A stretch of 8,218 bases of DNA from the NCBI GenBank assembly GCA_903906615.1, contig CAIVKT010000405.1, forward strand, positions 1 through 8,218. The letters run 5' to 3'. The DNA comes from an uncultured Bacteroidota bacterium (GTDB taxonomy: Bacteria; Bacteroidota; Bacteroidia; Chitinophagales; Chitinophagaceae). Made by a program: the position numbers and the translations under genes. Position 1 is the first letter of the stretch. Each line of letters begins with the position of its first letter. This document shows positions 1 through 7,600 of this stretch, piece after piece. The notes under the pieces were generated by a model, which was given only the letters and a program-made list of their open reading frames with translations, searched no databases and was not told where the DNA came from.

Positions 1-70
1 ATTTGCTGCACGAAACAAATGATATTGCGCCCAATGAAGCAATGACAGCGATTGGGAAAAGTTTTTTCAT
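1..70 (-). CDS. Small lipoprotein, N-terminal signal peptide only (cut by window edge)
   Basis: Reading the minus strand from the ATG at 70-68 gives MKKLFPIAVIASLGAISFVSC followed by SK, 23 codons before the window ends. This is a textbook type II signal peptide: a short basic n-region (K2, K3), a hydrophobic core of about 15 residues, and a lipobox F18-V19-S20-C21. The mature protein would begin at Cys21, be lipid-modified, and sit in the inner or outer membrane facing the periplasm. Nothing downstream is visible, so its function cannot be stated. The bases before the ATG are A-rich with no Shine-Dalgarno, as is common in Bacteroidota, and a -7-like element lies 28 bases upstream. The gene follows another small lipoprotein gene in the same direction, so the two may be paralogues, but only the signal peptides can be compared. 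The start and signal peptide are well supported; the identity of the mature protein is unknown. Confidence 0.75.
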   Translation of the reverse strand, partial: MKKLFPIAVIASLGAISFVSCSK

Positions 71-97
71 AAAATGTTGTTTTGTTTTAGTTCGCCG

Positions 98-105
98 CAA
101 AAGTA
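98..105 (-). promoter_or_regulatory. Bacteroidota -7 element for the edge lipoprotein gene
   Basis: On the minus strand 105-98 reads TACTTTTG, an exact match to the Bacteroidota TAnnTTTG -7 consensus. It lies between the terminator of the preceding gene and the ATG at 70, predicting a short leader of roughly 20-25 bases. No convincing TTTG -33 element is present about 19-21 bases further upstream, so the call rests on one element and its position. Confidence 0.45.
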
Positions 106-130
106 AAAATTCTTCTGAAATAGTACATGC

Positions 131-159
131 TAAAAAGCCACCATAACTGGTGGCTTTTA
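131..159 (-). terminator. Rho-independent-type hairpin terminator
   Basis: AAAAGCCACC (133-142) and GGTGGCTTTT (149-158) form a perfect 10-bp inverted repeat around a 6-base loop. The GC-rich core is 7 bp (AGCCACC/GGTGGCT). Read on the minus strand it ends in five T residues and begins about 28 bases after the stop codon of the 76-aa lipoprotein gene, which is where a terminator is expected. The flanking A/T runs make it partly symmetrical, so it could also stop plus-strand transcription, but no plus-strand gene is seen to its left. Confidence 0.8.
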
Positions 160-186
160 GTGTGAAAAATGTTGATTACCCGAGGA

Positions 187-417
187 TTATAAATGGCAGG
201 TAGTACCACCGGGCAGGCTATTATTTGCCTGGTCCTGGTAATTATTACAACTGTTTTTAGCATCTGTGTAGGTGGCATTATCTATGCTGTGGGTCTCATC
301 TGTGGAGCCGGTGCCTACTACCGTAGTGCAGGTGCAGGTATAGTTCTTTTTGCAAGACGTAAAAGTGAGCGAAAAACCTGCAAGGACTATCAATACTATT
401 GTTTTTATCGTTTTCAT
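187..417 (-). CDS. Small cysteine-containing lipoprotein, 76 aa
   Basis: The product is a short secreted lipoprotein of unknown function. Residues 1-21 form a type II signal peptide (K2, K5, then a hydrophobic core IVLIVLAGFSL) with lipobox F19-T20-S21-C22. The mature part starts CKKNYTCTCTT, is rich in Thr, Asn and Ser, and holds four more cysteines (C28, C30, C57, C74) that could form two disulfides in the periplasm. The mature N-terminus is basic (KK) and lacks the acidic run that marks surface export in some Bacteroidota, which suggests a periplasm-facing location; this is an inference. The pattern resembles small SCKK-YTCTC hypothetical lipoproteins that I recall from Bacteroidota genomes; no function is known to me. 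I chose Met at 417 because it gives a standard-length signal peptide. In-frame ATGs at 438 and 474 would add 7 or 19 residues ahead of it. A terminator follows the stop, and a second lipoprotein gene lies downstream. Confidence 0.75.
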   Translation of the reverse strand: MKTIKTIVLIVLAGFSLTFTSCKKNYTCTCTTVVGTGSTDETHSIDNATYTDAKNSCNNYQDQANNSLPGGTTCHL

Positions 418-516
418 GGTTTTGGTTTTAAGTTCCATAATACAGTAGTGAAATATTGTGCCATCAGGCCACATGAAATGTGAATAACTTTTAACAGGCA
501 GTTACAGGAAAACCAG

Positions 517-524
517 TATTTTTG
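517..524 (+). promoter_or_regulatory. Possible secondary -7 element upstream of rpoB
   Basis: TATTTTTG matches the Bacteroidota TAnnTTTG consensus. No TTTG or TTG lies at the proper distance upstream, so it could be a weak second rpoB promoter with a leader of about 255-260 bases, or chance in an AT-rich region. Confidence 0.25.
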
Positions 525-618
525 GAATAAGATACAGTAATTAAATAATAATAAATATAATCCGGTGGGGTTGATGTTCAGGGGAGCGAAGGTGGATTGT
601 ATGAATTTTGGAATATTT

Positions 619-649
619 TTTGCTAATTAGTGTAGGTTCCTTATCTTTG
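619..649 (+). promoter_or_regulatory. Probable rpoBC promoter, Bacteroidota sigma-ABfr type
   Basis: A -33 element TTTG (619-622) is followed after exactly 19 bases by the -7 element TATCTTTG (642-649). This matches the known Bacteroidota primary sigma factor consensus (TTTG, about 19 bases, TAnnTTTG) at every fixed position. Transcription should start about 4-7 bases past 649, giving an rpoB leader of roughly 130 bases. It is the best promoter match in the window and is oriented toward rpoB, which has no visible co-directional gene upstream. It probably drives both rpoB and rpoC. Confidence 0.7.
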
Positions 650-680
650 CATTCCTCTTTTTGGGGGGTACCAGTGTGCG

Positions 681-693
681 CAAAATTATTTTG
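681..693. repeat. Short palindrome in the rpoB leader
   Basis: CAAAAT (681-686) and ATTTTG (688-693) are perfect inverted 6-base arms around one central base. It lies about 25-30 bases past the predicted rpoB start of transcription. It could be an operator for a dimeric regulator, or simply a minus-strand -7-like motif (688-681 reads TAATTTTG) overlapping a plus-strand TTTG. AT-rich palindromes of this length also arise by chance. Confidence 0.3.
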
Positions 694-724
694 ACCATTT
701 TTTGTTTATACAATTGACCTGTGA

Positions 725-745
725 AGGATAGGCTACGCCTGTCTT
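725..745 (+). promoter_or_regulatory. Stem-loop in the rpoB 5' leader
   Basis: In the predicted rpoB mRNA, bases 725-733 pair with 737-745 around a 3-base loop (TAC). This gives nine consecutive pairs, two of them G-U (726-744 and 729-741), with a GC-rich top (AGGC/GCCT). It ends 42 bases before the rpoB ATG and is followed after seven bases by TTTT. The gap before the T run argues against an ordinary terminator. It may affect mRNA stability, attenuation or translation; no known riboswitch or leader family is recognised. Confidence 0.4.
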
Positions 746-770
746 CCGGGGTTTTATTGTTTGTTAAAAA

Positions 771-775
771 AGGAG
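771..775 (+). promoter_or_regulatory. Shine-Dalgarno-like AGGAG upstream of rpoB
   Basis: AGGAG lies 12 bases before the ATG at 788. That is further than the usual 5-9 bases, so its part in initiation is uncertain, all the more so because Bacteroidota seldom rely on Shine-Dalgarno pairing. It does help to exclude the in-frame TTG at 761, since it would fall inside that extended coding sequence. Confidence 0.35.
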
Positions 776-787
776 ATCATTCTTACT

Positions 788-3700
788 ATGGCTATAACGC
801 AAAAAAAGAACGCTTCCGGCAGGTTTAACTTTGGAAAGTTACATGACGCAGCGGCAACGCCCGACCTGCTGGCCATCCAGCTACAGTCGTTCCAGGATTT
901 CTTCCAGCTCGAAACTACGCCCGATAAGCGTAACAATGAAGGCCTGTTCCGGGTGTTCAAAGAGAATTTCCCGATCACGGACACGCGCAACATCTTTGTG
1001 CTTGAATTTCTGGATTATTTTATTGACCCGCCACGCTACACTATCGAAGAGTGTATGGAGCGCGGCCTTACGTACTCTGTACCGTTGAAAGCAAAGCTGA
1101 AGCTGAGTTGTAACGATGAAGAGCACGTAGACTTTGAAACGATCGTTCAGGATGTGTTCCTGGGCAATATCCCCTATATGACACCCCGTGGCACATTTGT
1201 GATCAACGGAGCTGAGCGTGTGGTGGTATCGCAGTTGCACCGTTCACCCGGCGTATTCTTTGGCCAAAGCGTTCACCCGAATGGCACCAAGATATACAGC
1301 GCCCGTGTGATACCTTTCAAGGGCGCATGGATGGAGTTCGCTACAGACATTAATAATGTAATGTATGCGTATATTGACCGTAAGAAAAAGTTCCCCGTTA
1401 CTACGCTGCTCCGTGCCATAGGGTATGAAACAGATAAGGACATCCTGGAGCTCTTCGGTATGGCTGATGAAGTGAAGGTGGATAAGAAGACCCTTGCCCC
1501 CCACATAGGCCGCCGCCTGGCAGCCCGTGTACTGCGCAGTTGGACGGAAGACTTCGTAGATGAGGACACCGGTGAAGTAGTGACCATCGAGCGTAATGAA
1601 ATAGTGCTGGACCGCGACAGCGTGCTGGACGAAGACAACGCTGCTATGGTACAGGAAATGGGCATCAAAACCGTATTCCTGCAAAAAGAAGAAGTAAGCG
1701 GAGATTTCTCCATTATATATAATACCCTGAACAAGGATACTTCCAACTCAGAACTGGAAGCGGTACAGCACATCTATCGCCAGTTGCGCGGATCTGATGC
1801 ACCGGATGATGAAACAGCACGTGGCATCATTGAAAAATTGTTCTTCAGCGATAAGCGTTATGACCTGGGTGAAGTAGGCCGTTACAAGATCAACCGCAAG
1901 CTTGGCCTGGACATCAACCTGACCACCAAGGTATTGAGCAAGGAAGATATTATCTCGATCATTAAGTACCTCGTACGTCTTACCAATGGTAAAGCGGAAA
2001 TAGATGATATTGACCACCTGAGCAACCGTCGTGTACGCACCGTGGGCGAGCAGTTGTTCGCACAGTTTGGTGTGGGCCTGGCGCGTATGTCGCGTACCAT
2101 CCGCGAGCGTATGAACGTTCGTGACAATGAAGTGTTCACGCCGATCGACCTGATCAACGCGCGTACGCTTTCTTCGGTTATCAATTCATTCTTTGGCACT
2201 TCGCAGTTATCACAGTTCCTCGATCAGACGAATCCATTGTCTGAGGTTACCCACAAGCGCCGTATATCGGCACTTGGCCCGGGCGGCCTTAGCCGTGAGC
2301 GTGCAGGCTTTGAGGTGCGTGACGTACATTACAGCCACTACGGCCGCCTGTGTACTATCGAAACACCGGAAGGACCAAACATCGGCCTGATATCCACACT
2401 TTGTGTGCATGCGCAGATCAATGACATGGGCTTCATCGAAACACCTTACCACAAAGTAAAGGATGGCAAAGTGGATCTGAAGAACTACAGGTTCCTGAGT
2501 GCGGAAGAAGAAGATCTTGCCAAGATCGCCCAGGCGAATGTGCCTATGGATGAGAAAGGCAACTTCCTTGAAGATAAGATCAAATCGCGCCAGACGGGTG
2601 ACTTCCCGATCCTTGATCCGGGAGAAGTTGAATTCATGGATGTGGCTCCGAACCAGATCGTTGGTTTGAGCGCATCGCTGATCCCCTTCCTGGAGCATGA
2701 TGATGCCAACCGTGCGCTGATGGGATCGAACATGCAACGCCAGGCTGTGCCGCTGATCATTCCACAGGTGCCTATAGTAGGTACGGGCCTGGAAGGTAAG
2801 GCTGCGCGCGATGCACGTATCCAGATACATGCAGAAGGCAATGGGGTAGTAGAATATGTGGATGCAGACCATATCCATGTGCGCTATGACCGCGGCGAAA
2901 CTGCTCGCCTTGTATCATTTGATGACGACCTTAAAATATATACACTTACCAAGTACAAGAAGACGAACCAAAGCACGAGCATGACACTTCGCCCGAGTGT
3001 GCGCAAAGGCCAGAAGGTGAAGGAAGGCGACTTCCTGACCGAGGGCTACGCAACACAGGATGGTGAGCTGGCGCTGGGCCGTAACCTGAAAGTGGCATTC
3101 ATGCCATGGAAAGGATACAACTTCGAGGATGCGATAGTGATCAATGAAAAAGTAGTACGCGACGACTGGTTCACATCTGTGCATATAGATGAGTATGAGC
3201 TGGAAGTGCGTGATACAAAGCTGGGCGAAGAAGAGCTGACGGCAGATATCCCGAACGTATCAGAAGAAGCCACCAAGGATCTTGATGAGCATGGTATCAT
3301 ACGCATAGGCGCGCATGTAGGCGAAGGCGATATACTGATCGGTAAGATCACTCCTAAGGGTGAAACTGATCCAACGCCGGAAGAAAAACTGCTGCGTGCG
3401 ATATTTGGTGATAAAGCAGGTGATGCAAAGGATGCTTCCCTGAAAGCGCCAAGTGGCACAGAAGGCATCGTTATAAGCAAGCAACTGTTCCAGCGTGCTA
3501 AGAAAGACAAGAACTCGAAGGTGCGTGAAAAAACTGCACTGGAGAAAATAGATAAGGTACACGAGAAGAACCTGGAAGACCTGAAAGGATTCCTGTTTGA
3601 GAAATTGCAGATACTGCTTAAGGATAAAGCATCAGCGGGCATCACCAACAACTTTGGTGAAACTGTACTGACCAAGGGCGGTAAATTCAATTCTAAAACA

Positions 3701-4600
3701 TTGGGCTCTATCGATTACCAGAATGTGAACCCACTGGGCTGGACAGGTACTAAGGAAACTGATGACCTGATCAACCAACTGCTGCATAATTACAACATCA
3801 AATTCAATGAAGAGCTGGGCCGCTACAAGCGTGAAAAGTTCAACCTGAGCATTGGTGATGAATTGCCGGCAGGCGTGTTGAAACTTGCCAAAGTATATCT
3901 TGCCAGCAAGCGTAAGCTAAAGGTAGGTGATAAGATGGCGGGCCGCCACGGCAACAAGGGTATCGTAGCCAAGATAGTGCGCGAAGAAGATATGCCATTC
4001 CTGGAAGACGGCACACCGGTTGATGTGGTGCTGAACCCCCTTGGTGTACCATCGCGTATGAACCTCGGACAGATATATGAGACCATCCTCGGATGGGCAG
4101 GTGAGAAGCTGGGTATGAAGTTTGCAACGCCGATCTTTGATGGTGCCTCTGTTGAAGAAATAGAGAACCTGATCACTAAGGCTGAGCTTCCTGACTTCGG
4201 ACATACGTACCTGTATGACGGTGAAACAGGAGAGCGTTTCCACCAGAAGGCAACCGTGGGTATCATCTACATCATCAAACTCCATCACATGGTAGATGAC
4301 AAGATGCACGCACGTTCTATCGGGCCATACAGTCTTATTACACAGCAGCCGCTGGGTGGTAAAGCACAGTTCGGTGGACAGCGTTTCGGTGAAATGGAAG
4401 TTTGGGCGCTTGAAGCATATGGCGCATCGAACATACTCCAGGAGCTGCTGACACTGAAATCGGATGACATTGTAGGTCGCGCTAAAACTTACGAAGCGAT
4501 AGTGAAGGGCGACAACGTGCCTAAGGCAGGTATACCGGAATCGTTCAACGTACTCGTAAATGAGCTTCGTGGCCTCGGTCTGGAATTGAAATTTGAATAG
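788..4600 (+). CDS. rpoB: DNA-directed RNA polymerase subunit beta, complete, 1270 aa
   Basis: The beta subunit forms one pincer of the polymerase cleft and part of the active site, and binds the rifampicin class of drugs. The N-terminal lobe and protrusion region (about 1-440) opens [18 protein letters not shown]. The fork and rifampicin region follows at 468-535: [19 protein letters not shown], then [14 protein letters not shown]780-D781 (FEDAIVINE) and the nucleic-acid-contacting lysines K1049 and K1057 ([12 protein letters not shown]) are present. The C-terminal anchor [27 protein letters not shown] is at 1187-1213. The length is usual for Bacteroidota and shorter than E. coli beta (1342). 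The ATG at 788 is preferred over a TTG nine codons upstream because MAITQ… gives the expected N-terminus and the extension would cover the AGGAG. The gene ends in tandem in-frame stops, TAG TAG. Rifampicin-contact positions equivalent to E. coli Q513, D516, H526, S531 and L533 are wild type (Q476, D479, H489, S494, L496), so sensitivity is inferred. rpoC follows after 97 bases. Confidence 0.98.
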   Translation: MAITQKKNASGRFNFGKLHDAAATPDLLAIQLQSFQDFFQLETTPDKRNNEGLFRVFKENFPITDTRNIFVLEFLDYFIDPPRYTIEECMERGLTYSVPLKAKLKLSCNDEEHVDFETIVQDVFLGNIPYMTPRGTFVINGAERVVVSQLHRSPGVFFGQSVHPNGTKIYSARVIPFKGAWMEFATDINNVMYAYIDRKKKFPVTTLLRAIGYETDKDILELFGMADEVKVDKKTLAPHIGRRLAARVLRSWTEDFVDEDTGEVVTIERNEIVLDRDSVLDEDNAAMVQEMGIKTVFLQKEEVSGDFSIIYNTLNKDTSNSELEAVQHIYRQLRGSDAPDDETARGIIEKLFFSDKRYDLGEVGRYKINRKLGLDINLTTKVLSKEDIISIIKYLVRLTNGKAEIDDIDHLSNRRVRTVGEQLFAQFGVGLARMSRTIRERMNVRDNEVFTPIDLINARTLSSVINSFFGTSQLSQFLDQTNPLSEVTHKRRISALGPGGLSRERAGFEVRDVHYSHYGRLCTIETPEGPNIGLISTLCVHAQINDMGFIETPYHKVKDGKVDLKNYRFLSAEEEDLAKIAQANVPMDEKGNFLEDKIKSRQTGDFPILDPGEVEFMDVAPNQIVGLSASLIPFLEHDDANRALMGSNMQRQAVPLIIPQVPIVGTGLEGKAARDARIQIHAEGNGVVEYVDADHIHVRYDRGETARLVSFDDDLKIYTLTKYKKTNQSTSMTLRPSVRKGQKVKEGDFLTEGYATQDGELALGRNLKVAFMPWKGYNFEDAIVINEKVVRDDWFTSVHIDEYELEVRDTKLGEEELTADIPNVSEEATKDLDEHGIIRIGAHVGEGDILIGKITPKGETDPTPEEKLLRAIFGDKAGDAKDASLKAPSGTEGIVISKQLFQRAKKDKNSKVREKTALEKIDKVHEKNLEDLKGFLFEKLQILLKDKASAGITNNFGETVLTKGGKFNSKTLGSIDYQNVNPLGWTGTKETDDLINQLLHNYNIKFNEELGRYKREKFNLSIGDELPAGVLKLAKVYLASKRKLKVGDKMAGRHGNKGIVAKIVREEDMPFLEDGTPVDVVLNPLGVPSRMNLGQIYETILGWAGEKLGMKFATPIFDGASVEEIENLITKAELPDFGHTYLYDGETGERFHQKATVGIIYIIKLHHMVDDKMHARSIGPYSLITQQPLGGKAQFGGQRFGEMEVWALEAYGASNILQELLTLKSDDIVGRAKTYEAIVKGDNVPKAGIPESFNVLVNELRGLGLELKFE

Positions 4601-4697
4601 TAGATAGTCTAAAGTCAATTGTAGATAGCCGAAAGCTGCTGCGATTGACTTTAGTTATAGCTTTCTACTTTTTACTTACGACTTTATACTAAAAAAC
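4601..4697. repeat. rpoB-rpoC spacer built of degenerate short repeats
   Basis: The 97-base spacer looks built from related short units. TAGATAG occurs at 4601-4607 and 4622-4628. TAAAGTC at 4610-4616 has two inverted copies, GACTTTA at 4647-4653 and 4680-4686. GAAAGCT at 4631-4637 has an inverted copy AGCTTTC at 4659-4665. The left half is AAGTC-like and the right half is its GACTT-like complement, so the spacer is roughly symmetrical. I recall similar AAAGTC/GACTTT-type low-complexity spacers between Bacteroidota genes, but cannot confirm that this one recurs. No Shine-Dalgarno precedes rpoC; the bases before its ATG are A-rich. Confidence 0.45.
4609..4654 (+). repeat. Long stem-loop between rpoB and rpoC
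   Basis: CTAAAGTCAAT (4609-4619) and ATTGACTTTAG (4644-4654) are perfect 11-base inverted arms. The pairing continues inward as RNA: 4620-4624 with 4639-4643 (two G-U pairs), one bulged A at 4625, then 4626-4629 with 4635-4638 (one G-U), closing on a CGAAA loop. This gives about 20 pairs with a single bulge in 46 bases. It starts eight bases after the rpoB stop. No uninterrupted T run follows at once (TTATAGCTTTC…), so it is not a standard terminator. It could be an RNase III-type processing site, an mRNA-stabilising structure, a partial attenuator, or a palindromic repeat element. Confidence 0.7.
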
Positions 4698-7600
4698 ATG
4701 GCAATAAAGAAAGATAATCGTCCACGGCCGGGATTCAGCAAGATCACCATTAGCCTTGCATCTCCTGATGTGATACTTGACCGTTCTTACGGAGAAGTAC
4801 TCAAGCCTGAAACTATAAATTACCGTACTTACAAGCCCGAGCGCGACGGCTTGTTCTGCGAAAAAATATTCGGGCCTGTAAAGGACTACGAATGTTATTG
4901 CGGCAAGTACAAACGTATCCGTTACAAAGGCATCGTATGCGACCGCTGCGGTGTGGAAGTAACAGAAAAGAAAGTGCGCCGTGAGCGCCTTGGGCACATC
5001 AAACTGGTGGTGCCTATAGTGCATATATGGTACTTCAAGAGCCTGCCGAATAAGATAGGCTACCTGCTGGGCGTGAGCTCCAAGAAAATGGAGAGCATCG
5101 TTTACTACGAGCGTTATGTAGTGATCGCAGCGGGCGAAGCAGAGGACCTGATACGTACCAAGCTGAACCTGAAGGATTCAGAAAGCACGCACCAGCAGCT
5201 GCTTACAGAAGATGAATACCTGGAGATACTGGATAGCTTACCCAAGGAAAACCAGTACCTGCCTGATGAAGACCCTAACAAGTTCATCTCCAAGATGGGC
5301 GCTGAAGCAGTGCATATGCTGCTCGCACGCATCGACCTGGATAAATTGTCTTACGATCTGCGCAACGCAGCCGCGAATGAAACATCGCAGCAGCGTAAGC
5401 AGGAGGCCCTGAAACGCCTGAGCGTTGTAGAAGCCTTCCGTGATGCCAATACTCGTATCGAGAACCGCCTGGAGTGGATGGTGATGCAATACATACCGGT
5501 TATACCGCCCGAGCTGCGCCCGTTGGTGCCGCTGGATGGTGGCCGTTTTGCGTCATCAGATCTGAATGATCTTTATCGCCGCGTGATCATCCGTAACAAC
5601 CGCCTGAAACGCCTGATAGAAATTAAGGCGCCTGAGGTGATCTTACGTAATGAAAAACGTATGCTGCAGGAAGCGGTGGATTCATTGTTTGATAACAGCC
5701 GCAAATCCAATGCCGTTAAAGCAGAAGGTGGCCGCGCGTTGAAATCACTGAGCGATGTACTGAAAGGCAAGCAAGGACGTTTCCGCCAGAACCTTTTGGG
5801 TAAACGCGTGGATTACTCCGGCCGTTCGGTTATCGTGGTAGGCCCTGAAATGAAATTGCATGAGTGTGGCCTGCCAAAGGATATGGCCGCTGAATTGTTC
5901 AAACCATTCATCATCCGCAAGCTCATAGAAAGGGGCATAGTAAAAACAGTGAAGAGCGCGAAGAAGCTCGTAGAGCGCAAGGAAGCAGTAGTATGGGACA
6001 TCCTGGAAAATGTACTGAAGGGACACCCGATCATGCTGAACCGCGCCCCAACGCTTCACCGTCTTTCTATACAGGCATTCCAGCCTAAGCTGATCGAAGG
6101 AAAGGCGATACAGCTGCACCCACTCGTATGTTCAGCGTTCAATGCGGATTTCGATGGTGACCAGATGGCCGTTCACGTTCCGCTGAGCAATGGCGCTATT
6201 ACAGAAGCACAGTTGCTGATGCTGGCATCGCACAACATCCTTAACCCGCAGAATGGTACGCCTATTACCCTGCCTTCACAGGACATGGTACTCGGATTGT
6301 ATTACATCTCTAAGGGCAAGAAATCAACTCCTGAAGAAAAAGTAAAGGGCGAGAATAAAGTTTATTACAGCGCAGAAGAAGTGATCATAGCACATAACGA
6401 AGGCCACGCCGACCTCCATGCCTGGATCAAGGTAAGGGCAAGCGTGCGCCAGCCTGATGGCTCGCTGAAAATCCAGCTCATCGAGACTACCGTTGGCCGT
6501 GTAATGTTCAACCAATTTGTGCCTAAGGAAAATGGCTTTGTGAACGCACTGCTGACCAAGAAATCCCTGAGGGAGATCATTGGTTCGATATTGAAGAACA
6601 CGAACATACCTAAGACGGTTGCCTTCCTTGATGATATCAAAACATTAGGGTTCCGCACAGCGTTCAGGGGTGGTCTTTCGTTCAACATCAGGGACCTTAC
6701 CGTACCTGATATTAAAGAGCAACTGGTGGCAGCAGCGCAGGTGGAAGTGGATGAGATCATGGAGAATTACAACATGGGCCTCATCACGAACAACGAGCGC
6801 TACAACCAGGTGATCGATGTATGGTCTCGCGTGGATACACGTGTGACTGAAACACTGATCCGTGAAATGGCAGCAGACAAGCAGGGTTTCAACTCTGTGT
6901 ACATGATGCTTGACTCCGGTGCGCGTGGTTCTAAACAACAGGTAAAGCAGCTTGCAGGCCTTCGCGGACTGATGGCTAAGCCCCGTCGTAGCGGATCATC
7001 CGGCTCGGAGATCATTGAAAACCCGATCCTTTCTAACTTTAAGGTAGGATTGAGTGTATTGGAGTACTTTATCTCTACGCACGGTGCGCGTAAAGGTCTG
7101 GCGGATACTGCCCTTAAAACGGCGGATGCCGGTTACCTCACCCGCCGCCTGGTAGACGTGGCGCAGGACGTTGTGATCAACGGCGAAGACTGTGGCACAC
7201 TGCGTGGTATAGCTACATCTGCACTGAAAGACAACGAAGAAATAGTAGAGCCTTTATATGACCGTATCCTGGGCCGTACCTCATTGCATAATGTGTACGA
7301 TCCGATCACTGATGAGCTGCTGGTTAGCGCCGGCGAAGAGCTTACAGAAGATGTGGCACAGCGCATAGAAGACAGCCCTATAGATACCGTAGAGATACGC
7401 TCGGTGCTTACCTGCGAAAGCCGCAGGGGCGTATGCGCCAAGTGCTATGGCAAGAATCTGGCTACCGGGTATATGACGCAGAAGGGTGATGCCGTAGGTA
7501 TCATAGCTGCGCAGTCTATCGGTGAGCCGGGTACACAGCTTACCTTGCGTACCTTCCACGTGGGTGGTGTTGCGGGTTCTTCTGCTATCGAATCGCAGTT

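Larger units (their letters stand above)
418..787. other. Intergenic region between divergent lipoprotein gene and rpoB
   Basis: This 370-base stretch has no credible protein-coding gene. It is AT-rich, particularly 535-560. It contains a full promoter match for rpoB (619-649), an isolated -7-like match (517-524), a 13-base palindrome (681-693), a leader hairpin (725-745) and a purine-rich AGGAG (771-775). I could not place a convincing promoter for the minus-strand lipoprotein gene. The best minus-strand match is TAATTTTG at 688-681 with TTG at 713-711, but its spacing of 22 is long and it would imply a leader of about 260 bases. No rplL or other ribosomal protein gene is present. Confidence 0.7.

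Noticed and set aside
193..483. Plus-strand 96-codon ORF with a hydrophobic N-terminal half
   Set aside because: It lies exactly opposite the lipoprotein gene, which has a convincing signal peptide, lipobox and downstream terminator. The hydrophobic stretch is a complement artefact and the C-terminal half is not protein-like.
574..630. 18-codon plus-strand ORF (MFRGAKVDCMNFGIFFAN) with GGTGGGG upstream
   Set aside because: It overlaps the best rpoB promoter and ends before the predicted transcription start, so it would not be in that mRNA. Nothing but its existence supports it.
691..714. Sigma-70-like TTGACC and TACAAT boxes
   Set aside because: The spacing is only 12 bases, and Bacteroidota primary sigma factors do not use the -35/-10 consensus.
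761..787. TTG-initiated 9-codon extension of rpoB
   Set aside because: It would begin with MLKKEIILT, absent from typical RpoB, and would contain the AGGAG. ATG at 788 gives the expected N-terminus.
3917..4618. Antisense ORF of 233 codons over the 3' part of rpoB
   Set aside because: No recognisable domain; cysteine- and histidine-rich composition typical of the complement of a conserved gene. Similar antisense ORFs at 2210-2878, 3046-3690 and 7281-7934 are rejected for the same reason.
4609..4660. rpoB-rpoC stem-loop as a full Rho-independent terminator
   Set aside because: The lower stem is AT-rich, no continuous T run follows, and complete termination would separate rpoC from its usual operon partner with no clear promoter of its own.
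4658..4673. Possible rpoC promoter (TAGCTTTC, TACTTTTT)
   Set aside because: Each misses the last G of TAnnTTTG and no TTTG lies at the right distance. The T-rich repeats of the spacer explain the partial matches.
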